Shown: piece after piece, positions 41,773 through 50,601 of the stretch
How positions within the stretch are numbered: the first letter of the stretch is position 1
How the letters are laid out: each line of letters begins with the position of its first letter
From: Microterricola pindariensis
GTDB taxonomy: Bacteria; Actinomycetota; Actinomycetes; Actinomycetales; Microbacteriaceae
DNA length: 64,000 nucleotides
Assembly (NCBI RefSeq): GCF_002936985.1
Contig: NZ_MPZN01000002.1
Span: 78,642-142,641, forward strand
Direction of reading: 5' to 3'
Program-made: the position numbers and the translations under genes
The notes under the pieces: generated by a model
The model's input: the letters and a program-made list of their open reading frames with translations, nothing else
The model's database searches: none
What the model was told of the DNA's origin: nothing

Positions 41773-42696
41773 GTGTCTAAGACTGAGTACGAAGACGCCG
41801 ACTGGGCGACCGCTGCAGAGCAGTCCGCTGAGGAGGACGAGGCCCAGGAGGGCAACATCCTCGCCGAGGCCGAAGAGTCTGTCGAGCCCGCTGAGCACAT
41901 CGCCGTACACGTTCTCGATGAGAACGAGGTTGCGGTCGATCTGGATGCCGCCCTCGACGCGCTCGTCGAGTCGAGCGACCCCGAGGCCGACGCCGTCGTG
42001 GACGACGCACTCGACATTGATTCCGCCGATGAGGCCGAGGCCGCCGTTGAGGCCGTCGAGGACGAAGAAGCCGAGGCAGACCCGTACGAGGAGTTCCGCC
42101 AGGACCTCCGCTTCCTGCCGGGCAAGTGGTACGTCATCCACTCCTACGCCGGCTTCGAGCGCCGCGTGAAGCAGAACATCGAGAACCGCAAGGCGTCGAT
42201 GGCCATGGAAGATTACATCTACCAGGTCGAGGTCCCGATGGAAGATGTCGTCGAGATCAAGAACGGCCAGCGCAAGATGGTCACCCGTGTGCGCATCCCC
42301 GGCTACGTGCTGGTGCGCATGGACCTCAACGAGGACAGCTGGTCTGTCGTGCGCCACACCCCCGGTGTGACCGGCTTCGTCGGCAACGCGCACAACCCGA
42401 CGCCGCTGCGTTTCGAAGAGGCCTTCGGCATGCTGAAGAGCCTCGTCGAGATCAAGGACGTCCCGGCTGCCAAGGGCGGCAAGGGCGGCGCGGTCAAGGG
42501 CGCGCAGCGCGTGCTGCAGGCCGAGGTCGACTTCGAGATCGGCGAGACCATCACGATCAAGGAGGGCTCGTTCGCGGGTCTTCCCGGATCGATCAGCGAG
42601 ATCAAGCCGGAGAGCGGCAAGCTCATCGTGCTCGTCTCCCTGTTCGAGCGTGAGACGCCGGTCGAGCTCAGCTTCGACCAGGTCACCAAGCTCTAG
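41773..42696 (+). CDS. nusG: Transcription termination/antitermination protein NusG
   Basis: A 307-residue NusG. A long acidic N-terminal extension (about 1-110, rich in Glu, Asp and Ala) precedes the NGN domain (KWYVIHSYAGFERRVKQNIE) and the C-terminal KOW domain (GETITIKEGSFAGLPGSISE and on). The extension is common in actinobacterial NusG. The protein binds RNA polymerase and links it to Rho or ribosomes. The start is GTG with AAGGAT upstream. It stands between secE and the rplKA genes. Confidence 0.96.
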   Translation: MSKTEYEDADWATAAEQSAEEDEAQEGNILAEAEESVEPAEHIAVHVLDENEVAVDLDAALDALVESSDPEADAVVDDALDIDSADEAEAAVEAVEDEEAEADPYEEFRQDLRFLPGKWYVIHSYAGFERRVKQNIENRKASMAMEDYIYQVEVPMEDVVEIKNGQRKMVTRVRIPGYVLVRMDLNEDSWSVVRHTPGVTGFVGNAHNPTPLRFEEAFGMLKSLVEIKDVPAAKGGKGGAVKGAQRVLQAEVDFEIGETITIKEGSFAGLPGSISEIKPESGKLIVLVSLFERETPVELSFDQVTKL

Positions 42697-42733
42697 CCAC
42701 ACCAGAGCAACCCACAGATTTCCAGCCCACCGT

Positions 42734-42780
42734 CGCTCGGAGCGTCCGAGCGAACGGGAGAGTGCTCCGGCTTCCGGAGC
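42734..42780 (+). promoter_or_regulatory. Two hairpins in the rplK leader
   Basis: CGCTCGGA-GCG-TCCGAGCG (42734-42752) and GCTCCGG-CTT-CCGGAGC (42764-42780) form two compact stem-loops in the 108-bp nusG-rplK gap, the second 24 bp before the start codon. They may bind ribosomal protein L1 or attenuate the message. Confidence 0.55.
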
Positions 42781-42804
42781 GTTCGATAAGAAAGAGAGAA
42801 AACA

Positions 42805-43233
42805 ATGGCACCGAAGAAGAAGGTTACTGGTCTGATCAAGCTTCAGATCAAGGCCGGCGCCGCAAACCCGGCCCCGCCCATCGGCCCGGCCCTGGGTCAG
42901 CACGGCGTGAACATCATGGAGTTCTGCAAGGCGTACAACGCGGCGACCGAGGCCCAGCGCGGCAACGTCATCCCCGTTGAGATCACCGTGTACGAGGACC
43001 GCTCCTTCACCTTCATCCTGAAGACCCCGCCCGCCGCGGAGCTCATCAAGAAGGCTGCAGGCGTTGCCAAGGGTTCGGGTACCCCCCACACCGTCAAGGT
43101 CGCAAACCTCAGCCCCGCTCAGGTGCGCGAGATCGCCGAGATGAAGATGGTTGACCTCAACGCCAACGACCTCGACGCCGCTGACAAGATCATCGCGGGC
43201 ACCGCTCGCTCGATGGGCATCACGGTCGGCTAA
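42805..43233 (+). CDS. rplK: 50S ribosomal protein L11
   Basis: A 142-residue L11 of normal length. It has the N-terminal proline-rich [20 protein letters not shown] and the C-terminal rRNA-binding segment ([19 protein letters not shown] then ARSMGI). L11 binds the GTPase-associated centre of 23S rRNA and is needed for RelA activation and thiopeptide sensitivity. A purine-rich AAGAAAGAGAG ribosome-binding site precedes the start. It forms an operon with rplA. Confidence 0.98.
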   Translation: MAPKKKVTGLIKLQIKAGAANPAPPIGPALGQHGVNIMEFCKAYNAATEAQRGNVIPVEITVYEDRSFTFILKTPPAAELIKKAAGVAKGSGTPHTVKVANLSPAQVREIAEMKMVDLNANDLDAADKIIAGTARSMGITVG

Positions 43234-43309
43234 GGCCAACCCCCTCCAACTTTCACTCGTGGCAGCGCCCGCCAGGCGCAGATGACCACATTCTCTCAAG
43301 GAGAACAAC

Positions 43310-43999
43310 ATGGCACAGAAGTCAAAGGCCTACCGGGCCGCGGCCGAGAAGATCGAAGCCGACAAGTTCTACACCCCCACCGAGGCAGTCACGCTTGCCA
43401 AGGAGACCGGTTCCGCCAAGTTCAACAGCACGGTTGAGGTTGCCCTCAAGCTGGGTGTTGACCCCCGCAAGGCAGACCAGATGGTGCGCGGCACCGTCAT
43501 CCTGCCCCACGGCACCGGCAAGACCGCTCGCGTCATCGTGTTCGCAACGGGCCCCGCGGCTGAGGCAGCTATCGCTGCCGGCGCCGACGAGGTCGGTGGC
43601 GACGAGCTGATCGAGAAGGTGGCCGCTGGCTACACCGCTTTCGACTCGGCTGTCTCGACCCCCGAGCTCATGGGCAAGGTCGGTCGTCTCGGTAAGGTCC
43701 TCGGCCCGCGCGGCCTCATGCCGAACCCGAAGACCGGAACCGTGACGCCGGATGTGGCCAAGGCCGTCTCCGACATCAAGGGTGGAAAGATCGAGTTCCG
43801 CGTCGACAAGCACTCCAACGTGCACTTCGTCGTCGGCAAGGCGGCCTTCTCGGCCGAGCAGCTCGATGAGAACATCAAGGCCGCTCTCGAGGAGATCGTT
43901 CGCCTCAAGCCGTCCAGCTCCAAGGGCCGCTACATCCAGAAGGGCGCTGTGTCGACCACGTTCGGCCCCGGCATCCCCCTGGACGTCAACGCCATCTAG
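43310..43999 (+). CDS. rplA: 50S ribosomal protein L1
   Basis: A 229-residue L1 of normal length. The signature [20 protein letters not shown] sits at residues about 122-141. L1 forms the stalk that guides tRNA out of the E site and, in other bacteria, represses its own operon. An AAGGAG ribosome-binding site lies just upstream (43298-43303). The gene is followed by a strong terminator. Confidence 0.98.
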   Translation: MAQKSKAYRAAAEKIEADKFYTPTEAVTLAKETGSAKFNSTVEVALKLGVDPRKADQMVRGTVILPHGTGKTARVIVFATGPAAEAAIAAGADEVGGDELIEKVAAGYTAFDSAVSTPELMGKVGRLGKVLGPRGLMPNPKTGTVTPDVAKAVSDIKGGKIEFRVDKHSNVHFVVGKAAFSAEQLDENIKAALEEIVRLKPSSSKGRYIQKGAVSTTFGPGIPLDVNAI

Positions 44000-44015
44000 T
44001 CTCACCGCTTCATTC

Positions 44016-44047
44016 GAAGGGCCCGTCGCGCAAGCGGCGGGCCCTTC
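44016..44047 (+). terminator. Terminator of the rplKA operon
   Basis: A 14-bp stem with one G-U pair: GAAGGGCCCGTCGC (44016-44029), loop GCAA, GCGGCGGGCCCTTC (44034-44047), then TGCGTT. A stable tetraloop-type hairpin 17 bp after the rplA stop. Confidence 0.85.
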
Positions 44048-44072
44048 TGCGTTGCCGGATGCCGTCGCCGCC

Positions 44073-44186
44073 CCGTCGGCGCGAGGTCACGCCCTCCTCC
44101 GTCGGCGCGAGGGCGTCCCCTCCTCACGTTGGCTCGAGGGCGCCCCTCCTCACGTTGGCTCGAGGGAGCTTGCGACCGAAGCCAAC
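44073..44186. repeat. Family A repeat array, four units
   Basis: Four units at roughly 25-28 bp spacing: two diverged CCGTCGGCGCGAGG copies (from about 44073 and 44099), then two ACGTTGGCTCGAGGG copies (from about 44127 and 44152), the last continuing to GCGACCGAAGCCAAC. The intervening spacers (CCCCTCCTC type) are similar to each other, so the array looks like stepwise duplication of the left arm. Confidence 0.82.
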
Positions 44187-44221
44187 CTCGCGAAACCCCC
44201 ACCCGCGTGCAACCATGGGGG

Positions 44222-44593
44222 ATGCCCGAGAGCACCGTCACCGAGTACCTGGCCGGGATCGCACCGGAAGCCGACCGCGCCGCCCTGCAGCGGGTCATCG
44301 ACATCGCCCGCGAGGTGGCACCGGATGTCACGGAAGGCATGAGCTACGGCATGCCGACGCTGCTCTACCGCGGCAAGGGCTATGCCGCCGCCATGCAGAC
44401 CAAGGCGCACCTGGCGCTGTACCCGTTCAGCGGCAGCGTGCTGCCGGCATTCGACGACGAGCTCGCCGACTTCTCGCACAGCATCAGCGCCCTGCGCTTC
44501 AGCGCGGAGCAGCCGGTTCCGGCCGATCTGCTCGGCCGCATCCTGCAGCTCCGCAAGGCTCAGATTGACGAGCAGCTGGACCGCAAGCGCTGA
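44222..44593 (+). CDS. DUF1801/YdhG-like protein
   Basis: A 123-residue small cytoplasmic protein of the DUF1801 (YdhG/YjbR-related, frataxin-like) type. The middle segment APDVTEGMSYGMPTLLYRGK followed by LALYPFSGSVL is the family hallmark; a Bacillus relative is an iron chaperone, but members vary. ATG 44222 is chosen because the upstream frame consists of a family A repeat. It is a single gene convergent with the aldehyde dehydrogenase. Confidence 0.85.
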   Translation: MPESTVTEYLAGIAPEADRAALQRVIDIAREVAPDVTEGMSYGMPTLLYRGKGYAAAMQTKAHLALYPFSGSVLPAFDDELADFSHSISALRFSAEQPVPADLLGRILQLRKAQIDEQLDRKR

Positions 44594-44640
44594 CGTGCCG
44601 CTGCGGCATCCGCAGCCAGTTCGCGGATGCGGGCACGGAA

Positions 44641-44681
44641 ATGGCCCCGACACGCCGCGTTCGCGGGCGTCCCGGGGCCAT
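44641..44681. terminator. Bidirectional hairpin between convergent genes
   Basis: An imperfect stem with outer arms ATGGCCCCG (44641-44649) and CGGGGCCAT (44673-44681) and an inner ACGCC/GGCGT pairing. It lies between the DUF1801 gene and the end of the aldehyde dehydrogenase gene. Confidence 0.6.
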
Positions 44682-44704
44682 GCCTCCGCAGACCGGCTAC
44701 AGGT

Positions 44705-46066
44705 CTAGCCGATGCGGATCATCTTCTTGTTGACGAACTCGTCGGCGCCGAAGCGGCCGAGCTCGCGGCCGGAGCCGGAACGCTTGACGCCGCCGAAGGG
44801 CAGCTCAGCGCCGTCCGCGCCGACGATGTTCACGAACACCATGCCGGCGTCGATGCCGTCGGCCACGCGGGCTGCCTGCTCCGGGTCGGTCGTGAAGACG
44901 AAGGAGCCGAGGCCGAACGGGGTGTCGTTGGCCAGCTCGACGGCCTCCTCCTCTGAGGCGACGCGGAAGACGGACGCGACCGGGCCGAAGAACTCCTCGT
45001 GGTAGACGTCGTTCGTCGGGTGGATGTCGGTGAGCACCGTCGCGGGGAAGAAGTTGCCGTTGCGCGGGCCGCCGGCCACGAGCGTCGCGCCCTGGGCGAG
45101 CGCGCGGTCGAGCTGGTTCTGCAGGGTGGTGGCGGCCGCCGCCGAGGAGAGCGGGCCGAGCACGGTGCCGTCGGCCAGCGGGTCGCCGGGGGCGAAGGAG
45201 GTGAACGCCGCGGTGAACTTCTCCAGGAACGCGTCGTACAGCTCATCGATCACGATGAAGCGCTTGGCCGCGTTGCAGGCCTGCCCGTTGTTGTCGATGC
45301 GGGCCATCACGGCCGCCTCGACGGTCGCGTCGAGGTCGTCCGTGCTGAGCAGGATGAACGGGTCGGAGCCACCGAGCTCCAGCACGACCTTCTTGAGGTG
45401 GCGGCCGGCGATCTCGGCGACCGCGGCGCCCGCGCGCTCGGAGCCGGTGAGCGAGACACCCTGCACGCGCGGGTCGGCGATGACCGTGGCGATCTGGTCG
45501 TGCGAGGCGTAGATGTTCACGTAGGCGCCGACGGGGAAGCCGGCGTCCAGGAAGATCTGCTCGATGGCCGCGGCCGACTCCGGGCACTGCTCGGCGTGCT
45601 TGAGCAGGATCGTGTTGCCGACGATCAGGTTCGGGCCGGCGAAGCGGGCGACCTGGTAGTACGGGAAGTTCCACGGCATGATGCCGAGCAGCACGCCGAG
45701 CGAGCGGCGTCGGATGAGGGCGGAGCCCTCGCCGGCGCGCAGCGTGATCTGCTCGTCGGCCATCAGGGCCTCGGCGTTCTCGGCGTAGTAGGCGTAGATG
45801 TCGGCGCTGAAGTCGACCTCTCCGAGCGCCTGCTCCAGCGGCTTGCCCATCTCGCGCACGATGATCTCGGCGAGGGCGTCGCGGCGCTCGACGTGCAGTT
45901 CGCCGACGCGGCGGATCAGAGCCGCCCGCTCGGCGACGCTCGAGTTGCGTGACCACCCGCGGTGCGCGGCATCCGCGGCGGCGATGGCCTCTGACAGCCC
46001 CTCGTCGCTGAGGGTGGGATAGCTGGTGACCGTCTCGCCGGTAGCGGGGTTGACCACTGCGTACAT
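44705..46066 (-). CDS. NAD(P)-dependent aldehyde/succinate-semialdehyde dehydrogenase
   Basis: A 453-residue aldehyde dehydrogenase of the short SSADH type. The catalytic Cys is in NNGQACNAAKRF and the general base Glu in VVLELGGSDPFIL; LGIMPWNFPYYQ and LTGSERAG are the cofactor segments. It is about 40 residues shorter than GabD at 14228 and only moderately similar, so it is not a recent duplicate. ATG 46066 has AGGA about ten bases upstream. Beside a PuuB-like oxidase it probably oxidises the aldehyde formed from an amine, such as 4-aminobutanal or a gamma-glutamyl form. Confidence 0.9.
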   Translation of the reverse strand: MYAVVNPATGETVTSYPTLSDEGLSEAIAAADAAHRGWSRNSSVAERAALIRRVGELHVERRDALAEIIVREMGKPLEQALGEVDFSADIYAYYAENAEALMADEQITLRAGEGSALIRRRSLGVLLGIMPWNFPYYQVARFAGPNLIVGNTILLKHAEQCPESAAAIEQIFLDAGFPVGAYVNIYASHDQIATVIADPRVQGVSLTGSERAGAAVAEIAGRHLKKVVLELGGSDPFILLSTDDLDATVEAAVMARIDNNGQACNAAKRFIVIDELYDAFLEKFTAAFTSFAPGDPLADGTVLGPLSSAAAATTLQNQLDRALAQGATLVAGGPRNGNFFPATVLTDIHPTNDVYHEEFFGPVASVFRVASEEEAVELANDTPFGLGSFVFTTDPEQAARVADGIDAGMVFVNIVGADGAELPFGGVKRSGSGRELGRFGADEFVNKKMIRIG

Positions 46067-46180
46067 ACTCGTGCGTTCCTCTCTCGGGGCGCTCGCGCCA
46101 CCAGGGAGATGGGCCGCGACGCGCACTGCACCCAAGCTTAGGCGGGTAGCGGGGGCTGCACGAGGCTTGGGCGCGTCCGG

Positions 46181-46534
46181 TTAGCTGATGTAGACCTTGC
46201 GCAGCGTCTCGGTGACGGTCCAGATCGTGTTCGTCCCGCCGGCCAGGCGCACGACGGAGCCGGCGGAGACCTCGATGGTCTCGGCGTCCGGTCCGCCCGG
46301 TTCGAGCTCGACCGTGGCACGGCCGGAGAGCACGACGAACACCTCGTCGACCTCGACATCGCTCATGGTTCCGACCGACATCTCCCAGATGCCGATCTCC
46401 GCGTCGCCGAACTCGCCCAGCTCCACCGCTCCGGTCGTCGGGTTGCCGGCGATGCTCTGCTCGGCCGGGACCGCTTCGTGGGTGAGGGCGATGGATGTCG
46501 CATCGTTGACGATGCCGGGAACCAGAATGCTCAT
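46181..46534 (-). CDS. Cupin domain protein
   Basis: A 117-residue single cupin domain. The second half reads VDEVFVVLSGRATVELEPGG and SAGSVVRLAGGTNTIWTVTE, the two beta-barrel motifs, but the metal-binding His residues of motif 1 are partly replaced. Its start overlaps the stop of the oxidoreductase gene (ATGA). Small cupins of this kind often accompany PuuB-type oxidases (compare PuuR/EutQ-like cupins), with a possible binding or regulatory role. Function is otherwise unknown. Confidence 0.82.
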   Translation of the reverse strand: MSILVPGIVNDATSIALTHEAVPAEQSIAGNPTTGAVELGEFGDAEIGIWEMSVGTMSDVEVDEVFVVLSGRATVELEPGGPDAETIEVSAGSVVRLAGGTNTIWTVTETLRKVYIS

Positions 46535-47985
46535 GAGTCGAATCCTAGACCCAGCGCGTCGAGCGTCTTGAGCAGCAGGTTGCGCTTGCCGTCGTTGTGG
46601 TCGGCGCGGTCGAGCGCCCAGCGGGTGGCGTTGATGCCGAGTGCGGCGGCCGGCTCCGGCGGGAACGGCAGCGGGCGCTCCCGCACCATGCGCAGCTGGG
46701 TTCGCTCGGTCTCCAGCCCGGCGAGCTTGTCGAGCATCACATTCGCGGCGAAGCGCGTGGCCGCCACCCCGAGCCCGGTGTAGCCGGCTGCGTAGGCGAC
46801 GCGGCCGCCGCGCGCCGTGCCGTAGAAGGCCGAGAAGCGGGTGCAGGTGTCGATGGCGCCCGCCCACTTGTGGGTGAACCGGGTGCCCTCCAGCTGAGGG
46901 AACGTGGTGAAGAAGTGGTTGGCGAGCAGTTCGAACGCCGCCGGCCTGTCCTCGTAGCTCTGCCGCACCCGGCCGCCGTAGTGGTAGACGGCGTCATAGC
47001 CGCCGAACAGCACCCGGTTGTCGCGTGAGAGGCGGTAGTAGTGGAACTGATTGGCGACATCGCCGAGGCCCTGCCGGTTCTGCCAGCCGATCTCGCGCAT
47101 CTGCGCATCGCTCAGCGGCTCGGTCATCAGCGCGTAGTCGTAGACCGGCACGGTCATCAGGGTGTTGCGCTTGAGCAGGGAGGGGAACACGTTGGTGGCG
47201 AGCACGGTCTGGCGACTGCGCACGCCGCCCTGTGCGGTGCGCAGGGAGACGGATCCCGCGTCCGCGCCCTTGTCGGTGTCGAGGGAGCGCACCGGGCTGT
47301 GCTCGAAGATCTGCACGCCCATCTCGGTGGCGACCCTGGCCAGCTCGAGGGCCAGCTTGGCGGGGTGCAGCAGGGCAGAGGTGCGCTTGTTCCAGAGCGC
47401 GGCCAAGTAGGTGGGGGAGTTGACCTCGGCCCTGGCCGCGTCGCCCACGAGCAGCTCGACGCTGTCGTCCCCGCGCGCCGCGGCATCCGCCGCCGCCTCG
47501 CGCAGCCACTCCACCTGGTGCGGCTCGACGGCGATGTCGAGTGCGCCGTTGCGCTCGAACTCGAAGTCCATGCCGAGCTCCGCGCTGGCCGCCTCGATCT
47601 CGTCGAGGTTCTCCAGGCCGAGCCGGTCGAGCTCATCGAGCTCCTCCGGCCAGCGGCTCTCGCCGTTCTCGCGGCCGTGGGTCAGGCTGGCCTCGCAGAA
47701 CCCGCCGTTGCGGCCGGACGCCGCCCAGCCGATCCGCTGGCCCTCCAGCAGCACGACGCGGGCGTCCGGGTTGCGCTGCTTGGCGAGCACCGCCGCCCAC
47801 AGCCCGGTGTAGCCGCCGCCGACGATGGCGAGGTCGGCGGTCACCGCCCCGCGCAGCTCCGGGTAGCGCGGGCGCTGCACGTCATCCAGCCAGAACGCGG
47901 CCTGCCGGGTGCCGGTCAGCGCGTGCTCGACCACGGAGGCCGCCGGTCGTCGTCTCTCGAAAACAGTCGTGCCCACGCGTATCAT
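46531..47985 (-). CDS. FAD-dependent oxidoreductase, PuuB/DAO-like
   Basis: A 484-residue flavoprotein of the D-amino-acid/glycine oxidase fold. The N-terminal fold is LAIVGGGYTGLWAAVLAKQR (about 51-70) followed by VVLLEGQRIGWAASGRNGGF, the form seen in gamma-glutamylputrescine oxidases (PuuB/OrdL). The C-terminal half has the substrate region and a closing YAAGYTGLGVAATRF. No PuuA-type glutamate-putrescine ligase is in the window, so the substrate may be a free amine or N-methyl amino acid. ATG 47985 is chosen by the GGAG just upstream and by loss of similarity further on. It is coupled to the cupin gene. Confidence 0.88.
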   Translation of the reverse strand: MIRVGTTVFERRRPAASVVEHALTGTRQAAFWLDDVQRPRYPELRGAVTADLAIVGGGYTGLWAAVLAKQRNPDARVVLLEGQRIGWAASGRNGGFCEASLTHGRENGESRWPEELDELDRLGLENLDEIEAASAELGMDFEFERNGALDIAVEPHQVEWLREAAADAAARGDDSVELLVGDAARAEVNSPTYLAALWNKRTSALLHPAKLALELARVATEMGVQIFEHSPVRSLDTDKGADAGSVSLRTAQGGVRSRQTVLATNVFPSLLKRNTLMTVPVYDYALMTEPLSDAQMREIGWQNRQGLGDVANQFHYYRLSRDNRVLFGGYDAVYHYGGRVRQSYEDRPAAFELLANHFFTTFPQLEGTRFTHKWAGAIDTCTRFSAFYGTARGGRVAYAAGYTGLGVAATRFAANVMLDKLAGLETERTQLRMVRERPLPFPPEPAAALGINATRWALDRADHNDGKRNLLLKTLDALGLGFDS

Positions 47986-48116
47986 CGCTCCGTCTCGGCG
48001 TTCGCCGCACGGCATCCTCGCCGCGCGCTCCCGACCATCATGCCCGCCCCGCGGCATCCGCCGCCAGCGCGCCGTCGCAGCGCGCCGTCGCAGCGTGCCG
48101 TCGTCGCGGGGAGCGG

Positions 48117-49349
48117 CTAGGAGGTCGGCTGGACCGGGATCGCCTCGGTGTCGGGGAGCGGGCTCGCATCGCGGCCGCGGAGGTCCGGGTGGTGGCGCTT
48201 GGCGAGCACCGGCACGATGAAGCCGACCAGGGCGAAGAGCGCGGCGGCCCAGAAACCGCCGACCGCGCCGTTGCTGTCGATCAGGAAGCCGGCAGCCGCC
48301 GAGCCGAGGGCCGCACCGATGAGCTGGCCGGTGCCGACCCAGCCGTACGCCTCGGCGGTGTCGCTGAACTTGACGCTGGCCGAGACCATGGCGAACAGCA
48401 CGGCCAGGGCCGGGGCGATGCCGATGCCGGCCACGAACAGGGCCGCCGAGAGCCACCAGAAGACCATGTCGCTGCTGACGAGCACCATCACCACGGCCGC
48501 GAGGCCCATGCCGACGAAGACGATGAGCATGCGGCGGGCCGTCGACCACGGGCCGATCGGAACGTGGCCGAGCCCCAGGCCGCCGGCGATTGAGCCGACG
48601 GAGAAGATCGCGAGCACGAGGCCGGCCTCGGCCCCGCCGTGGCCGAAGGTCGCGACGACCGCGGCCTCCACGGCGGCGCAGGCACCGACGAGCAGGAACC
48701 CGACGCCCGTCGCCAGCAGCACCGGCGGGCGGCGCAGCACCGCACCCAGCTTGCGCTTGCTGCGCGGGATGCGCACCCGGCCGAGTTCCGGCAGCACGAT
48801 GAACCAGATGCCGCCGCCGACCATGAAGATCACGGCGAGCATGATGCCCCACACCGTGCTGATCTGGGTCGCGACGAACGTGGTGACGACGGGGCCGACC
48901 ACCCAGATGATCTCCTGCGCGGTGGCGTCCAGCGAGAACAGGGGAGTGAGCTGCCGGGAGTTGACCATCTTCGGGTAGATGGTGCGCACGGCCGGCTGGA
49001 TCGGGGGCATGCTGAGTCCGGCCAGCGCGCCGACCACCATGTAGAGGGGTACCGACATGGGCACGAGAGCGATCGTGCTGACCATGGCCGCGCAGATCGC
49101 CAGGGTGATCGTGAGCACGGGGCGCATTCCCCAGCGGCCCATGAGGCGGCTGGTCAGCGGGCCGGCAATGGCCTGGCCGACGCTGGTGGCAGCGAGCACG
49201 AGCCCGGCGGCTCCGTAGCTGCCCGTCTGCTGCTCCACGTGCAGCAGGAACGCGAGCGAGAGCATCCCGAACGGGAAGCGGGCCACGAGTTGGGCCGTGA
49301 TGATGCGCGCAACGCCCGCCGTTTTGAGGAGGTCAGAGTAGGTGCTCAC
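48117..49349 (-). CDS. Major facilitator superfamily transporter
   Basis: A 410-residue secondary transporter with 12 predicted spans and a short Ser/Pro-rich C-terminal tail. The loop LTSRLMGRWGMRPVLTITLA between spans 2 and 3 is the MFS motif A region. Start is GTG with GGGGAA upstream. It resembles drug or metabolite exporters of actinobacteria, without a clear substrate. It lies 131 bp upstream of the PuuB-like gene on the same strand; the gap contains a short GCGCGCCGTCGCA triple repeat (about 48067-48105). Confidence 0.88.
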   Translation of the reverse strand: MSTYSDLLKTAGVARIITAQLVARFPFGMLSLAFLLHVEQQTGSYGAAGLVLAATSVGQAIAGPLTSRLMGRWGMRPVLTITLAICAAMVSTIALVPMSVPLYMVVGALAGLSMPPIQPAVRTIYPKMVNSRQLTPLFSLDATAQEIIWVVGPVVTTFVATQISTVWGIMLAVIFMVGGGIWFIVLPELGRVRIPRSKRKLGAVLRRPPVLLATGVGFLLVGACAAVEAAVVATFGHGGAEAGLVLAIFSVGSIAGGLGLGHVPIGPWSTARRMLIVFVGMGLAAVVMVLVSSDMVFWWLSAALFVAGIGIAPALAVLFAMVSASVKFSDTAEAYGWVGTGQLIGAALGSAAAGFLIDSNGAVGGFWAAALFALVGFIVPVLAKRHHPDLRGRDASPLPDTEAIPVQPTS

Positions 49350-49480
49350 GATTCCCCAATTCTACCGAGCCGGTTTGGAGGCGGCGGCCAATCGTCGTCG
49401 CAGGATATAGCGTGTCAGAGGGTGCGCTTCGGCCGCTAGTCGGCCAAGTCGATGGAGCCGCCCCGATTGGAGAATGACGG

Positions 49481-50341
49481 ATGCCGCACCCCCTCGTGAC
49501 CGCCGACGAGCTCGCCGCCCTGCTGCAGGACGCCGCGGCCGGCACCCACGTGCGGGTGCTCGATGTGCGCTGGAGCCTCGGCGGCCCGCCCGGCCGGCCG
49601 CTGTTCGACGCTGGCCACATCCCCGGCGCCGTCTACGTCGACCTCGACACCGAGCTGGCCGGCCACGGCGAGCCCCGCGACGGGCGGCACCCGCTGCCGG
49701 ACATGGCCGACTTCCAGACGGCGGCCCGCGGCTGGGGGCTGAACGACGGCGACACCGTCGTCGTCTACGACGACTGGCGCAGCCATGCCGCCGTGCGCGC
49801 CTGGTGGCTGCTGCGCTACGCCGGCGTCTCCGATGTGCGCGTGCTCGACGGCGCGCTGCCCGCCTGGCTGGCCGCCGGGCATCCGCTCGCGACGACCGCG
49901 CCCGCCGCCAATGCGCCCGCGCCGGGCACCCTGACCGTGGCGCCCGGCGGCTTGCCCGTGCTCACGATCGAGCAGGCGGGGGCGCTGCCAGATTCCGGCG
50001 TGCTGCTGGATGCCCGCGCCGCCGAGCGCTACCGCGGCGACGTCGAGCCGATCGACCCCCGCGCCGGGCACATCCCCGGTGCGCTGAGCGCGCCGACCGC
50101 CGGCAACCTCGACGGCGAGGGCCGATTCCTCGAGGCCGCGGCGCTGCGCGAGCGCTACGAGGCGCTCGGGGTGACGGATGCCGCGCCCGTCGGCGTGTAC
50201 TGCGGCTCCGGCATCACCGCCGCCCATGACGCACTGGCGCTCACCCTCGCCGGATTCACGCCCGCACTGTTCCCCGGCTCGTGGTCGGCGTGGGCGAACC
50301 GCGCCGAGCTGCCGGTGGCGACCGGGCCGGCGTCCGCATAA
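49481..50341 (+). CDS. sseA: Thiosulfate/3-mercaptopyruvate sulfurtransferase
   Basis: A 286-residue two-domain rhodanese. The N-terminal domain (about 1-135) has the CH2A-like FDAGHIPGAVYVDLDTEL and an Asp in place of the catalytic Cys (VVVYDDWRSHAA), as is normal. The C-terminal domain has AGHIPGALSAP and the active-site Cys in VGVYCGSGITAAH. The loop CGSGIT favours mercaptopyruvate sulfurtransferase over thiosulfate-specific CRKGVT types. It transfers sulfur in the cytoplasm. It is divergent from the MFS gene and not obviously part of an operon. Confidence 0.93.
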   Translation: MPHPLVTADELAALLQDAAAGTHVRVLDVRWSLGGPPGRPLFDAGHIPGAVYVDLDTELAGHGEPRDGRHPLPDMADFQTAARGWGLNDGDTVVVYDDWRSHAAVRAWWLLRYAGVSDVRVLDGALPAWLAAGHPLATTAPAANAPAPGTLTVAPGGLPVLTIEQAGALPDSGVLLDARAAERYRGDVEPIDPRAGHIPGALSAPTAGNLDGEGRFLEAAALRERYEALGVTDAAPVGVYCGSGITAAHDALALTLAGFTPALFPGSWSAWANRAELPVATGPASA

Positions 50342-50455
50342 CGGGCGGCGCGAATCCAGCGCCGAGGGCGCATCGCGATCGGTGCTGGCATTCGCGCCGA
50401 TACGCAATAAAAGTTCGCTGACCCGGGGTCATTCGCATGTAAATTGCGCGGAACT

Positions 50456-50480
50456 GCACATATCGCGCCTTCTTATGTGC
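50456..50480. promoter_or_regulatory. Inverted repeat upstream of amino-acid importer
   Basis: GCACATA (50456-50462), 11 bases, then TATGTGC (50474-50480), in the AT-richer 260-bp control region 50342-50601. Candidate operator. A possible -10 TATGCT is at 50527-50532. No gene is seen in this gap. Confidence 0.45.
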
Positions 50481-50601
50481 GCCCAAAACGTTATCCCCGC
50501 AGCGAATCGCTGAGTTCCTCGTGCACTATGCTCAAACTCACCCGAGAAAAGGTCACGTCCACAACGATGTGGGGACCGACCCTAGAGCAGAGGATTCCGC
50601 A

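Noticed and set aside
48067..48105. GC-rich triple repeat before the MFS stop as a family of interspersed repeats
   Set aside because: It is short, local and not found elsewhere in the window.
50342..50601. Riboswitch before the amino-acid importer
   Set aside because: No lysine, glutamine or T-box-like conserved core can be seen; only a simple inverted repeat is evident.
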